Shown piece by piece: positions 1-5,961 of a DNA stretch of 9,075 nucleotides. Made by a program: the position numbers and the translations under genes. Positions within the stretch are counted from its first letter, which is position 1. The number at the start of each line of letters is the position of its first letter. The notes beneath the pieces are model-generated. The model was given only the letters and a program-made list of their open reading frames with translations, made no database searches and was not told where the DNA came from. Origin of the DNA: an uncultured Collinsella sp. (GTDB lineage Bacteria > Actinomycetota > Coriobacteriia > Coriobacteriales > Coriobacteriaceae); NCBI GenBank assembly GCA_902496335.1, contig CABVAO010000053.1:1-9075 (forward strand). Reading direction: 5' to 3'.

Positions 1-6
1 CCCCCA

Positions 7-47
7 GCCGCCGCGGAGGTATCTCCCTCCTCCGTGGCGGCGCTTTT
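7..47 (+). terminator. Rho-independent terminator of an upstream gene
   Basis: Bases 7-19 pair with 29-41 to form a 13-bp, very GC-rich stem with one G-U wobble and a 9-nt loop (20-28). A TTTT run at 44-47 follows two bases after the stem. This is a standard intrinsic terminator for plus-strand transcription, so a gene lying left of the window probably ends here. No coding sequence in the window belongs to it. Confidence 0.85.
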
Positions 48-66
48 GTGCGTAGGCGAGAAGGAT

Positions 67-230
67 TCGCCACGAAACCGGCCCATCTACTACATTTAGT
101 CCCTTACCCCTAACCATGCCAAAAAACGCGAAAACAAAACCGCAGGTAGAACGCCTGTGGTTTTGTTCAAAACGAAGGTATGGTCAGGGGTATCGAATCA
201 AACGTAGTAGATGGGCCGATTTCGTGGCGA
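67..230. repeat. Long imperfect hairpin element 1 (164 nt)
   Basis: Bases 67-120 and 177-230 are inverted copies: 45 of 54 positions pair. The outermost 27 bases (67-93 with 204-230) pair except for one mismatch. Inside lies a second, nested hairpin: 133-146 pairs with 154-167 (14 bp, one G-U) around a 7-nt loop. The central 72 nt (112-183) matches the centre of element 2 (361-432) at 53 of 72 positions without gaps, including AACCATGCC, the 15-mer AAAACCGCAGGTAGA (136-150) and GGTATGG. The outer arms of the two elements do not resemble each other. No stop-free frame with protein-like character covers it. It could be a non-autonomous mobile palindrome, a structured RNA or a DNA cruciform; I cannot name a family. 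Confidence 0.85.
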
Positions 231-241
231 GCGGTTCCGGG

Positions 242-272
242 TGATTCCTTGGGGACGGAGGAAAACGGATCA
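242..272 (+). repeat. 31-nt REP-like palindrome, copy 1
   Basis: Bases 242-247 pair with 267-272 (one U-G wobble), and 249-250 pair with 264-265 beyond a C/C mismatch. The copy contains TTGGGGACG (249-257). Read on the opposite strand, the 31-nt element at 5838-5868 has the same length, with TTGGGGACG at the same offset and paired arms of different sequence. Short GGGGAC-containing palindromes are the style of REP sequences moved by REP-associated tyrosine transposases (Y1 family) in other bacteria. Assigning this pair to such a family is inference; no transposase is present here. It sits exactly between the two long hairpins. Confidence 0.5.
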
Positions 273-320
273 TTTTGGTCCCGCGAGGCTTGCGGAGGCG
301 CTCGTGCAGAGCCGCTCGGA

Positions 321-474
321 CAAAACTATGCCGGTTTACGGGGCTAAGTCACGCGCTCCCAACCATGCCGATATCCGTGAAAATAAAACCGCAGGTAGAC
401 AAGCCGTCATTTTACGGAAAACGCGGGTATGGATGGGGGCCCTGAGCTTAGCCCCGTAAACCGGCATAGTTTTG
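321..474. repeat. Long imperfect hairpin element 2 (154 nt)
   Basis: Bases 321-348 and 447-474 are perfect inverted repeats of 28 bp. Extended to 321-369 with 426-474, 41 of 49 positions pair. An inner stem pairs 374-382 with 410-418 (one G-U). The central 72 nt (361-432) has the same length and spacing as the core of element 1, and the 15-mer AAAACCGCAGGTAGA recurs at 385-399. The outer arms begin with CAAAA and end with TTTTG, so either strand carries a long stem with a short U tract at its 3' edge. The element lies just downstream of the minus-strand regulator gene, which has no other terminator, so it may also end that transcript. Confidence 0.85.
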
Positions 475-534
475 AAATGGCATTAAATCGATAACAGCTA
501 TTTTGCTCTGTCGGAGCGGTTGGCCGTTGGGTAA

Positions 535-1153
535 TTACCCTCGCAGGTAGGCGATGGCGATCTGCGTGCGGTTGCGTAGGCCCATTTTGGCAAGGATCGA
601 GCTGATGTGGTTGCGTACGGTGCCTTCGCCCATATAGGCGGTGGCGGCAATCTCCTTGTTATCGAGGCCGCGGGCGATGAACTCGGCGACTTCGAATTCG
701 CGGTCGGTTAGGCTGGCGAAGGCGGGGCGTGCCCGCCTCAACGTCCGTTCCGTCAAAATCGACGTCCTCGATCGCCTTGCCCTCGAGCACGCGTTTGCCA
801 TCCATGACCTGCGTCAACGCGGGAGGGATGGCAGCGACGTCGGTTTTAATCAAGTAGCCGCGCGCGCCCAGTTTGAGCGCCGACACAATGTATTCGTCAT
901 CCGAGAATGTCGTCAGAAACACCACGCGCGCCGAAGGGTCGCGCTCGAGGATCTCGCGTGCCGCCGAAAGTCCGTCACGCCCCGGCATCTGGATGTCGAG
1001 CAGTGCGATATCAGGCGCGTGTTCGGCATAGAGCGAAACCGCGTCGTTGCCGTTGGCGCCGGTGCCCACTACCTCGATCTGCGGCTGGGCGCCCAGGATA
1101 ATCTTGAGCGAATCGACCACCAAGCGGTCGTCGTCGACAACGATGAGCCTCAT
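535..1153 (-). pseudogene. NarL/LuxR-family response regulator, split by a 1-nt frameshift
   Basis: This is the cytoplasmic partner of the neighbouring kinase: a phosphorylated receiver that should let a C-terminal helix-turn-helix bind promoters. The receiver is complete and in frame from the ATG at 1153: acidic pocket D7-D9, phospho-acceptor D53 in LLDIQMP, T81/T82 and K103 in YLIKTD. The LuxR-type domain (SLTDREFEVAEFIARGL, then NKEIA, TVRNHISSIL, K-G) is intact but lies in another frame and ends with TAA at 535-537. The frames join if one base of the G run at 724-727 is skipped, giving EAGTPAFASLTDRE and a regulator of about 205 residues, normal for NarL types. As written, translation stops at 659 after 164 residues, with no DNA-binding domain. 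The start overlaps the kinase stop in ATGA (1150-1153), with AGGAG ten bases upstream. Alternatives are a sequencing error or +1 slippage at CCC-C. Confidence 0.85.
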
Positions 1154-2295
1154 CGGCCCTCATCTCCTTGCTGTTTGGGAACGGTGGCAAACACACGCCA
1201 GCCGCCGGTGCCGGCGCGCGGGCCGGCGGTGAAGGTGCCGCCAAGCGCCTCGACGCGCTCGCGCATGGAGGCGAGCCCCATGCCCTCCGCAGCGCCGCGG
1301 CCGCTTGCTTGGACCCCGCCCGCGCCATCGTCGGTAACGACAAGCTGGTAAAACGACGGATGTTCCATGCATCGTACGGTGACGGTTTGGGCGCAAGCGT
1401 GGCGCATGGCGTTGGAAAGCGCCTCGCGCAGCACCGCCGCAAAGCAGTTGGCGACGTTGGCGGGCGCATGCTCGGCCAAAACCTCAAGCTCAATCTGCGG
1501 ACCGCTGTCCGAGCGTGCGCCTTCAACGATGCGCTCGAGCTGCACGGAGAGGTCAGTTGCATTGTCGTTGAGCGCGTGGACGCTGGCGCGCACGAGCTGG
1601 AGCGCCTCGTCAACCGTGCGTTTGACGTCGGCGAAATCGGCGGCGACGCCGGGCTCATCGGCATGGACCACGCGCAGGGCCTCGGCTTGAAGCGAAGCGC
1701 GCGTGAGCTGGTGGCCCACGTTATCGTGGATCTCGCGCGCGATACGGGCGCGTTCGGCGAGCGTCGCGAGCTCGACTTCGTAGTCCTGGCGGTCGGCGAG
1801 GTCGCGGTTGCGTGCCTCGAGTGCCAGGGCGCGTTCTTGCAGCTTGTCGCGGGTGCGACGCATGCGTTCCTGTTCGCGCTCCAGCTGCGCGGTGCGCAGC
1901 GACAGCAACGTGGCGGCGACCGAAAGGATGGCGGTTAACAGCAGCGTTCGGGTGGTGAGCACGCCACCACGAAGGTCCGCGACAAGCGCGCAGACAAACA
2001 CGGCGCCAATCGCCAGCGCGGGCCAGATTCGTTCACGGCGAACGCGTCGCGCGATGTCATAGAGAGCGAGAGGCGCAAACGGCACAAACGGCGGCACGAA
2101 GACAGCCGCGATGATGCAGGCGTAGCTCGCGGCCTCGCTCACACGGCGGGCGCGGTTTCCCTGTACGACCTCGGCCAGCGAGGTGGCGATAACGCCAAGG
2201 CAAAACGCCGTGACCAAGCGAGCGTCCACGGCAAGACCCATGGCGGCCGCAATGCAGCACGCCAGCACGATCGATTTGTCGAAAAGCCTGTTCAT
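1150..2295 (-). CDS. Membrane sensor histidine kinase, HisKA_3 (DesK/LiaS-like) type
   Basis: This 381-residue membrane kinase should autophosphorylate on histidine and pass the phosphate to the downstream regulator. About five hydrophobic segments fill residues 6-133 (roughly 6-23, 26-44, 57-80, 91-108, 116-133) with almost no extracellular domain, so the signal is probably sensed in or at the membrane. A charged coiled-coil linker follows (about 134-180). The HisKA_3 dimerisation box ERARIAREIHDNVGHQLT carries H190. The HATPase domain has the N-box REALSNAMRHA (N295), G1 DDGAGG (322-327) and G2 GMGLASMRERV (338-348). I chose the ATG at 2295 because the hydrophobic N-terminus follows directly; an upstream extension to 2430 adds only arginine-rich, non-family sequence. 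The TGA stop overlaps the regulator ATG, which suggests coupled translation. All catalytic motifs look intact. The ligand is unknown. Confidence 0.93.
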   Translation of the reverse strand: MNRLFDKSIVLACCIAAAMGLAVDARLVTAFCLGVIATSLAEVVQGNRARRVSEAASYACIIAAVFVPPFVPFAPLALYDIARRVRRERIWPALAIGAVFVCALVADLRGGVLTTRTLLLTAILSVAATLLSLRTAQLEREQERMRRTRDKLQERALALEARNRDLADRQDYEVELATLAERARIAREIHDNVGHQLTRASLQAEALRVVHADEPGVAADFADVKRTVDEALQLVRASVHALNDNATDLSVQLERIVEGARSDSGPQIELEVLAEHAPANVANCFAAVLREALSNAMRHACAQTVTVRCMEHPSFYQLVVTDDGAGGVQASGRGAAEGMGLASMRERVEALGGTFTAGPRAGTGGWRVFATVPKQQGDEGR

Positions 2296-2301
2296 ACGGG
2301 T

Positions 2302-2307
2302 ATTGTA
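2302..2307 (-). promoter_or_regulatory. Candidate -10 box for a leaderless kinase transcript
   Basis: On the minus strand TACAAT lies only 6 nt before the kinase ATG (2295). Transcription from this box would start at or next to the ATG, giving a leaderless mRNA. That fits the lack of a clear ribosome binding site there. I see no good -35 box at the usual distance, so this rests on one hexamer. Leaderless transcripts are common in actinobacteria. Confidence 0.35.
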
Positions 2308-2381
2308 CGCGAAGGCGCGCGCGGTGGAGGGGCTGCCTGCGCAACCGTGACATTCCTCCCGCGCGGCAAAGCGGCGTCGAT

Positions 2382-2395
2382 CGCTCGCGCGAGCG
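2382..2395. promoter_or_regulatory. Perfect 14-bp palindrome in the divergent control region
   Basis: CGCTCGCGCGAGCG is its own reverse complement. It lies about mid-way in the 210-bp region between the divergent kinase/regulator and exporter operons, where a regulator controlling both would bind. The GC-rich background makes short CG palindromes easier to find by chance. Operator function is inferred from position and symmetry only. Confidence 0.35.
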
Positions 2396-2423
2396 GGGGT
2401 TTCACCTCTGCCCCCTCGCACTC

Positions 2424-2437
2424 GTGACAAAGCTCAC
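2424..2437. promoter_or_regulatory. GTGA-N6-TCAC dyad (CRP/FNR-like spacing)
   Basis: GTGA (2424-2427) and TCAC (2434-2437) are separated by six bases, the half-site spacing of CRP-type sites, although the flanking T and A of the full consensus are absent. The left half belongs to CGTGACA (2423-2429), which is repeated directly at 2346-2352 in the same intergenic region. It lies about 70 nt before the exporter start. Which protein binds it, if any, is unknown. Confidence 0.3.
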
Positions 2438-2505
2438 TGGTGCGCGTCGGCGGCTCCTGCGATGATGCAATCGTACCGGGCCGCAATCAACAGAAGGGCC
2501 GCCTC

Positions 2506-3444
2506 ATGACAGACATCGTCCACGTCGAAAACCTCGTCAAGCGCTACGACGACCTTATCGCGCTCGACCACTTTAACCTGAGCATCGCCCCCGGCGAGAT
2601 CTTTGGCCTGCTCGGACCCAACGGCTCGGGCAAGACCACGTCCATCAACTGCATTCTGCAGCTGCTCGCCTACGACAAGGGCACCATCGAGCTGTTCGGC
2701 GAGCCCATGACGCCCGCCCGCTACGACCTCAAGCGCCGCATCGGCGTGGTGCCGCAGCAGGTGGCGGTATTCGACGAGCTCACGGTGCGCGAGAACATCG
2801 ACTATTTCTGCAGCCTGTACATCAACGACCGCAAGCGCCGTCGCGCGCTCGTGGACGAGGCGATCGACTTTGTCGGGCTGGGCGACTTTACCAAGTTCCG
2901 CCCCGGCAAGCTCTCGGGCGGCCTGGCGCGTCGCCTCAACATCGCCTGCGGCATCGCGCACAAGCCCGAGCTCATCTTCTTTGACGAGCCCACGGTGGCG
3001 GTCGACCCGCAGAGCCGCAACGCCATCCTGGAGGGCATCTGCCGCCTGCGCGACGAGGGCGCCACGGTGGTGTATACCAGCCATTACATGGAGGAAGTCG
3101 AGCAGATCTGCAGCCGCATCATGATCATGGACGGCGGGCGCGTGCTGGCGCAGGGCACCAACGACGAGCTCAAGCGCATGATTCAGATGGGCGAGCGCGT
3201 GACTGTCGAGGTCGGCGCCGTCGAGACCGCCACGGTCGAGCGGCTGCGCGCCCTCGAGCACGTGCTTTCGGTTGAGCTGTCCGGCGGCGAGCTCGTCTGC
3301 ACCTGCGAAGCGAGCCCGCACAATTTGGTCGACATCCTCGACACGCTGCGCGCCGCCGACGTGGCGCTCGGCCGCGTGTGGAGCGAGCCGCCAACCCTCA
3401 ACGACGTGTTCCTCGAGATCACCGGCCGCGAGCTGCGCGACTAG
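2506..3444 (+). CDS. ABC-2 exporter ATP-binding subunit (LnrL/CcmA/DrrA-like)
   Basis: This 312-residue cytoplasmic ATPase should power export by the two permeases that follow. Motifs in order: Walker A GPNGSGKTT (37-45), Q-loop VPQQ (Q84/Q85), signature LSGGLARR (136-143), Walker B LIFFDEP (D160, E161), D-loop VAVD within TVAVDPQSRN, and H-loop H193. The signature has L where classical transporters have Q, as is common in this drug-efflux group (SGGM or SGGL). A C-terminal extension of about 80 residues after the nucleotide-binding domain is typical of DrrA/CcmA-like subunits. I chose the ATG at 2506 because MTDIVHVENLVKRY is the family's usual beginning and AGAAGG precedes it; a GTG at 2440 would add unrelated sequence. 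The next gene starts 9 nt after the TAG. The substrate is unknown; an antimicrobial or lipid-like compound is plausible. Confidence 0.93.
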   Translation: MTDIVHVENLVKRYDDLIALDHFNLSIAPGEIFGLLGPNGSGKTTSINCILQLLAYDKGTIELFGEPMTPARYDLKRRIGVVPQQVAVFDELTVRENIDYFCSLYINDRKRRRALVDEAIDFVGLGDFTKFRPGKLSGGLARRLNIACGIAHKPELIFFDEPTVAVDPQSRNAILEGICRLRDEGATVVYTSHYMEEVEQICSRIMIMDGGRVLAQGTNDELKRMIQMGERVTVEVGAVETATVERLRALEHVLSVELSGGELVCTCEASPHNLVDILDTLRAADVALGRVWSEPPTLNDVFLEITGRELRD

Positions 3445-3453
3445 GGGGCGGTC

Positions 3454-4641
3454 ATGTTCAACACCATCATCACCACGGTCAAGACGCTGCTGCGCCGGCC
3501 GAGCACGTGGGTCTGGGGCGCTCTCTTTCCCATCGCGCTTTCCACGATGTTCATGTTTATGTTTGCGAATCTAAGCTCCGACGGTACGGTAGACCCGGTG
3601 CCGGTTGCCGTCGTGGCGGACGAGGCCTGGGACGCCTCGACCTTTAAGGACGTGGCGACGTCGCTTGCCAAGGAAGGCGACGATCAACTGCTCGAGATCC
3701 ACGAGCTCGACGACGCAGCCGATGCGAACCGTGCGCTTAAGGCCGGCGAGGTTGCGGGCATCTATACGGTCGACGCCGAAGGCGCGCCCAAACTCACGCT
3801 GCTTTCGAGCTACGACAGCTCGCGCGCCTCGTCGGTGCTCACCGATCGCAGCATCCTGGAGACGGCGGTAAGCTCGTATACGCAAAATGCCGAGCTCATG
3901 CGCCAGATCGCCCAGGACAACCCGGCGGCGCTCGCCGACCCGGAGGCGGTTGCGCGCGCCCTGTCGCTCGAGGGCGGCACCCGCCGCGTAAGCCTGACAC
4001 GTACCACGCCCGATGGCACGGTCATCTACTATTACGCACTCTTTGGTCTGGTCGCGATGATGTCTGCCGAGTTTTCCGCCTTGAGCGTCGTCGATCTGCA
4101 GCCCAATCTGTCCGGCCTTGGCGCTCGCCGATGCGTGGGCGGCCTTTCCAAGACGGCGTCGCTGGCCGGTATTTTTGTCGGATCGTGGCTGGTTTCCTTT
4201 GCCTCGATGGCGATCGCGATTGGCTACGTGCGTCTGGTTGTTGGCGTCGACTTTGGCGGGCGCGAGGGGCTCTGCCTGGTGGGCGGCGCTGCCTCCGCGC
4301 TTGCCGCGACGGGCCTGGGGCTCTTTGTGGGCACGCTGCCCGTTAAGGGCGGAAAGGCGTCCAAGTCGGGCATCCTCACAGGCTTTGCCACCACGTGTGC
4401 CCTGTTCGCCGGTCTCTACGGCGAGCCGGCGATGGCGCTTGCCGACGACGTCGCTCGCGCCTGTCCGACCGAGTGCTGGCTCAATCCCGTCAAGCTCATC
4501 TGCGACATGTTCAACCGCCTGTATTTCTTTGAGGACCTGAGCCCCTTTGCCGTTCGCGCCGGCGCGCTCGTCCTGATGGCGCTGCTGTTCGTTGCCGCCG
4601 CCACGCTGATCTTTGGAAGGAGCCGCTATGAGCACCTTTAA
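3454..4641 (+). CDS. ABC-2 type exporter permease, first subunit
   Basis: This 395-residue membrane subunit is of the ABC2_membrane_3 type, with an extracytoplasmic domain after the first helix. Helix 1 is at about 17-40, then a polar, Asp/Ala-rich outside domain at about 41-190. Five further helices lie near 191-213, 236-258, 272-293, 305-322 and 366-388. The loop before the last helix has CWLNPVKLICDMFNRLYFF, which resembles the P-x-x-x-hydrophobic stretch seen in such permeases. AGGGGG just after the previous stop provides a ribosome binding site for the ATG at 3454. Its 3' end overlaps the next permease by 14 bp. It probably pairs with that permease as a heterodimer, since the two differ in sequence but share topology, driven by the upstream ATPase. 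Confidence 0.9.
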   Translation: MFNTIITTVKTLLRRPSTWVWGALFPIALSTMFMFMFANLSSDGTVDPVPVAVVADEAWDASTFKDVATSLAKEGDDQLLEIHELDDAADANRALKAGEVAGIYTVDAEGAPKLTLLSSYDSSRASSVLTDRSILETAVSSYTQNAELMRQIAQDNPAALADPEAVARALSLEGGTRRVSLTRTTPDGTVIYYYALFGLVAMMSAEFSALSVVDLQPNLSGLGARRCVGGLSKTASLAGIFVGSWLVSFASMAIAIGYVRLVVGVDFGGREGLCLVGGAASALAATGLGLFVGTLPVKGGKASKSGILTGFATTCALFAGLYGEPAMALADDVARACPTECWLNPVKLICDMFNRLYFFEDLSPFAVRAGALVLMALLFVAAATLIFGRSRYEHL

Positions 4642-5833
4642 GACCGCGCTTCGCATGGCGCTGGCGCACCCGTTCTACCTGCTCATCTATACGGTGTTCA
4701 TCTCGCTCATGGGCGTATTCATCGCGGCATCGGTGAGCTGGGACTCGTCGCAGCTCACCGAGTACAAGCCCTACGATGCCAACGTGATCGTGGTCGACCG
4801 CGACGACAGCGACCTTTCGCGCGCGCTTACCAAGCATCTGGGTTCGCGCTTTGAGCTGGTCACGGGCGTCGGCGACGGCACCTACGACCTTGCGGACGCG
4901 CTCTCCAAGAGCAACAGCGCCAAGGGCAGCGCCGACTGCGTGTTCTTTATCCCGGAGGGGTTTGAGGGCGACCTCGTTGCAGCCGCCCGCGCGGGGGAGT
5001 CTCTGCCCAGGCTCGATGTGACCTACGGCGCTGGCACCATGGCGGCGGCGCTTTCGTCTGCCGAGGCCTCGCGCTGGATCTCGCTCGCGGGCGCTGCGGC
5101 CGCACTTGAGCCCGCTGCTTCTAACGGCGACGTTGCCAAGGCTGCCGAACACGCGGCCACCGAGCGTGCCGAGGTCGAGATCGAGCAGGTCAAGGTCGAC
5201 TCGACTGCCGCCGCCACGCTCGAGTCGTATTTCAACTTTGGCGCGTACGCGATTATCTCGTCGGTCATCGTATCTGTGGGGTTGGTGTTCTCGGGCATGA
5301 ACGAGCCCGAGCGCGTGCGTCGTATGGATGCCGGCCCAATCTCCGAGCGCCAGCGTTCGTTTGCTGTGTTTGCGGCCGCCGCCGTGCTCACCGTCTGCAT
5401 CTGGTTTGTGTCGATCATGCTGGGCGTCGTGGGCTTTGCCGGTGCGGTTGCCGAGGTCGGCGTGGGCCGCGTGTGTCTGGCGCTGGCGGCAACGTTTGCC
5501 CTAGCGCTGACGCCACTGGCCGTTGGCTTTGCCCTTTCGAGCCTGGGCGCGCGCGAGGAGTTGCTCAACGGTGTGGGCAACCTGCTTGGCATGCTCATGA
5601 CGTTTTTGGGCGGCGCCTGGATGCCGTTGTCGCTCATGGGCTCGGCCGTGCAGACCGTGGCGCACTTTGTGCCGACGTATTGGGTGAACGACGCGATTAG
5701 CAAGGCGCTCGCCTCGGACCTGACGTCTGCCGTGCTGGGCGACATCGCCTGCGACCTAGGCGTCACCGTGCTCTTCGCCGCAGCCATCGCCGCCGCAGGC
5801 CTCGCCCTCGCACGCGCTAAATCTCGCGCCTAG
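4628..5833 (+). CDS. ABC-2 type exporter permease, second subunit
   Basis: This 401-residue permease has the same plan as the preceding one. Helix 1 is at about 17-36, and an outside domain at about 37-200 is rich in Ala, Asp and Glu. Five helices follow near 202-223, 246-272, 280-303, 312-332 and 374-395. The segment GGAWMPLSLM followed by HFVPTYWVNDAI (about 328-357) is the conserved re-entrant region of ABC-2 permeases. I chose the ATG at 4628 because AAGGAG lies 5 nt before it (4617-4622); a TTG at 4613 would add five residues but would itself overlap that site. The start overlaps the previous gene's end by 14 bp, which suggests coupled translation and equal amounts of both permeases. The REP-like palindrome follows 4 nt after the stop. 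Confidence 0.9.
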   Translation: MSTFKTALRMALAHPFYLLIYTVFISLMGVFIAASVSWDSSQLTEYKPYDANVIVVDRDDSDLSRALTKHLGSRFELVTGVGDGTYDLADALSKSNSAKGSADCVFFIPEGFEGDLVAAARAGESLPRLDVTYGAGTMAAALSSAEASRWISLAGAAAALEPAASNGDVAKAAEHAATERAEVEIEQVKVDSTAAATLESYFNFGAYAIISSVIVSVGLVFSGMNEPERVRRMDAGPISERQRSFAVFAAAAVLTVCIWFVSIMLGVVGFAGAVAEVGVGRVCLALAATFALALTPLAVGFALSSLGAREELLNGVGNLLGMLMTFLGGAWMPLSLMGSAVQTVAHFVPTYWVNDAISKALASDLTSAVLGDIACDLGVTVLFAAAIAAAGLALARAKSRA

Positions 5834-5837
5834 CCAC

Positions 5838-5868
5838 CTAGTCATTTAAGAACGTCCCCAATGACTAG
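5838..5868 (-). repeat. 31-nt REP-like palindrome, copy 2
   Basis: CTAGTCATT (5838-5846) pairs perfectly with AATGACTAG (5860-5868) around a 13-nt loop ending in CGTCCCC. On the minus strand it reads as arm, GGGGACG, arm, with the same 31-nt length and core offset as the copy at 242-272. It starts 4 nt after the exporter's last stop codon. There is no T run after the stem, so it is not a classical terminator, though as an mRNA 3' hairpin it could protect the transcript from exonucleases. Its AT-rich arms stand out from the surrounding GC-rich genes. Confidence 0.55.
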
Positions 5869-5914
5869 TCTGAAATAAAATCCAGGCCACGCTCCAAAAT
5901 AGTTCGCCATGGTT

Positions 5915-5938
5915 TACTATTACGCTCATAAAGTAGTA
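5915..5938. promoter_or_regulatory. Operator-like dyad upstream of the second exporter
   Basis: TACTATT (5915-5921) and AAGTAGTA (5931-5938) form an inverted repeat of seven positions, six paired plus one G-T, around a 10-nt spacer. It sits in an AT-richer stretch (about 5869-5949) just before the second ATPase gene, where the promoter must be if the operon is transcribed separately. TACTAT or CATAAA (5927-5932) could be -10 boxes, but neither has a good -35 partner. A repressor binding site here is inferred from position and symmetry. Confidence 0.3.
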
Positions 5939-5961
5939 CAAGGCTAACAATGGGGGATATC

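Noticed and set aside
211..459. An 82-residue plus-strand open frame across both hairpins
   Set aside because: It runs through the inverted repeats, starts inside an arm, has an arginine-rich non-protein-like composition, and both DNA strands are explained by the hairpins.
67..474. CRISPR array or integron attC sites
   Set aside because: There are only two units, with no short identical repeats and unique spacers at fixed spacing. The conserved part is the centre rather than attC-like ends, and no cas or integrase gene is present.
2296..2430. N-terminal extension of the kinase from an upstream start
   Set aside because: The added 45 residues are arginine-rich and lie before a hydrophobic N-terminus that begins naturally at 2295. 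They would also cover the divergent control region.
2440..2505. GTG start for the first ATPase
   Set aside because: The extra 22 residues do not resemble the family's N-terminus. The ATG at 2506 gives the usual beginning and has a ribosome binding site.
3571..4656. A 361-residue minus-strand open frame opposite the first permease
   Set aside because: It is a shadow frame with highly charged, domain-free sequence; the plus strand encodes a clear permease with a ribosome binding site and operon spacing.
5838..5868. Rho-independent terminator after the exporter operon
   Set aside because: The hairpin is not followed by a T run on either strand and its loop is 13 nt; it fits the 31-nt repeat seen at 242-272 better.
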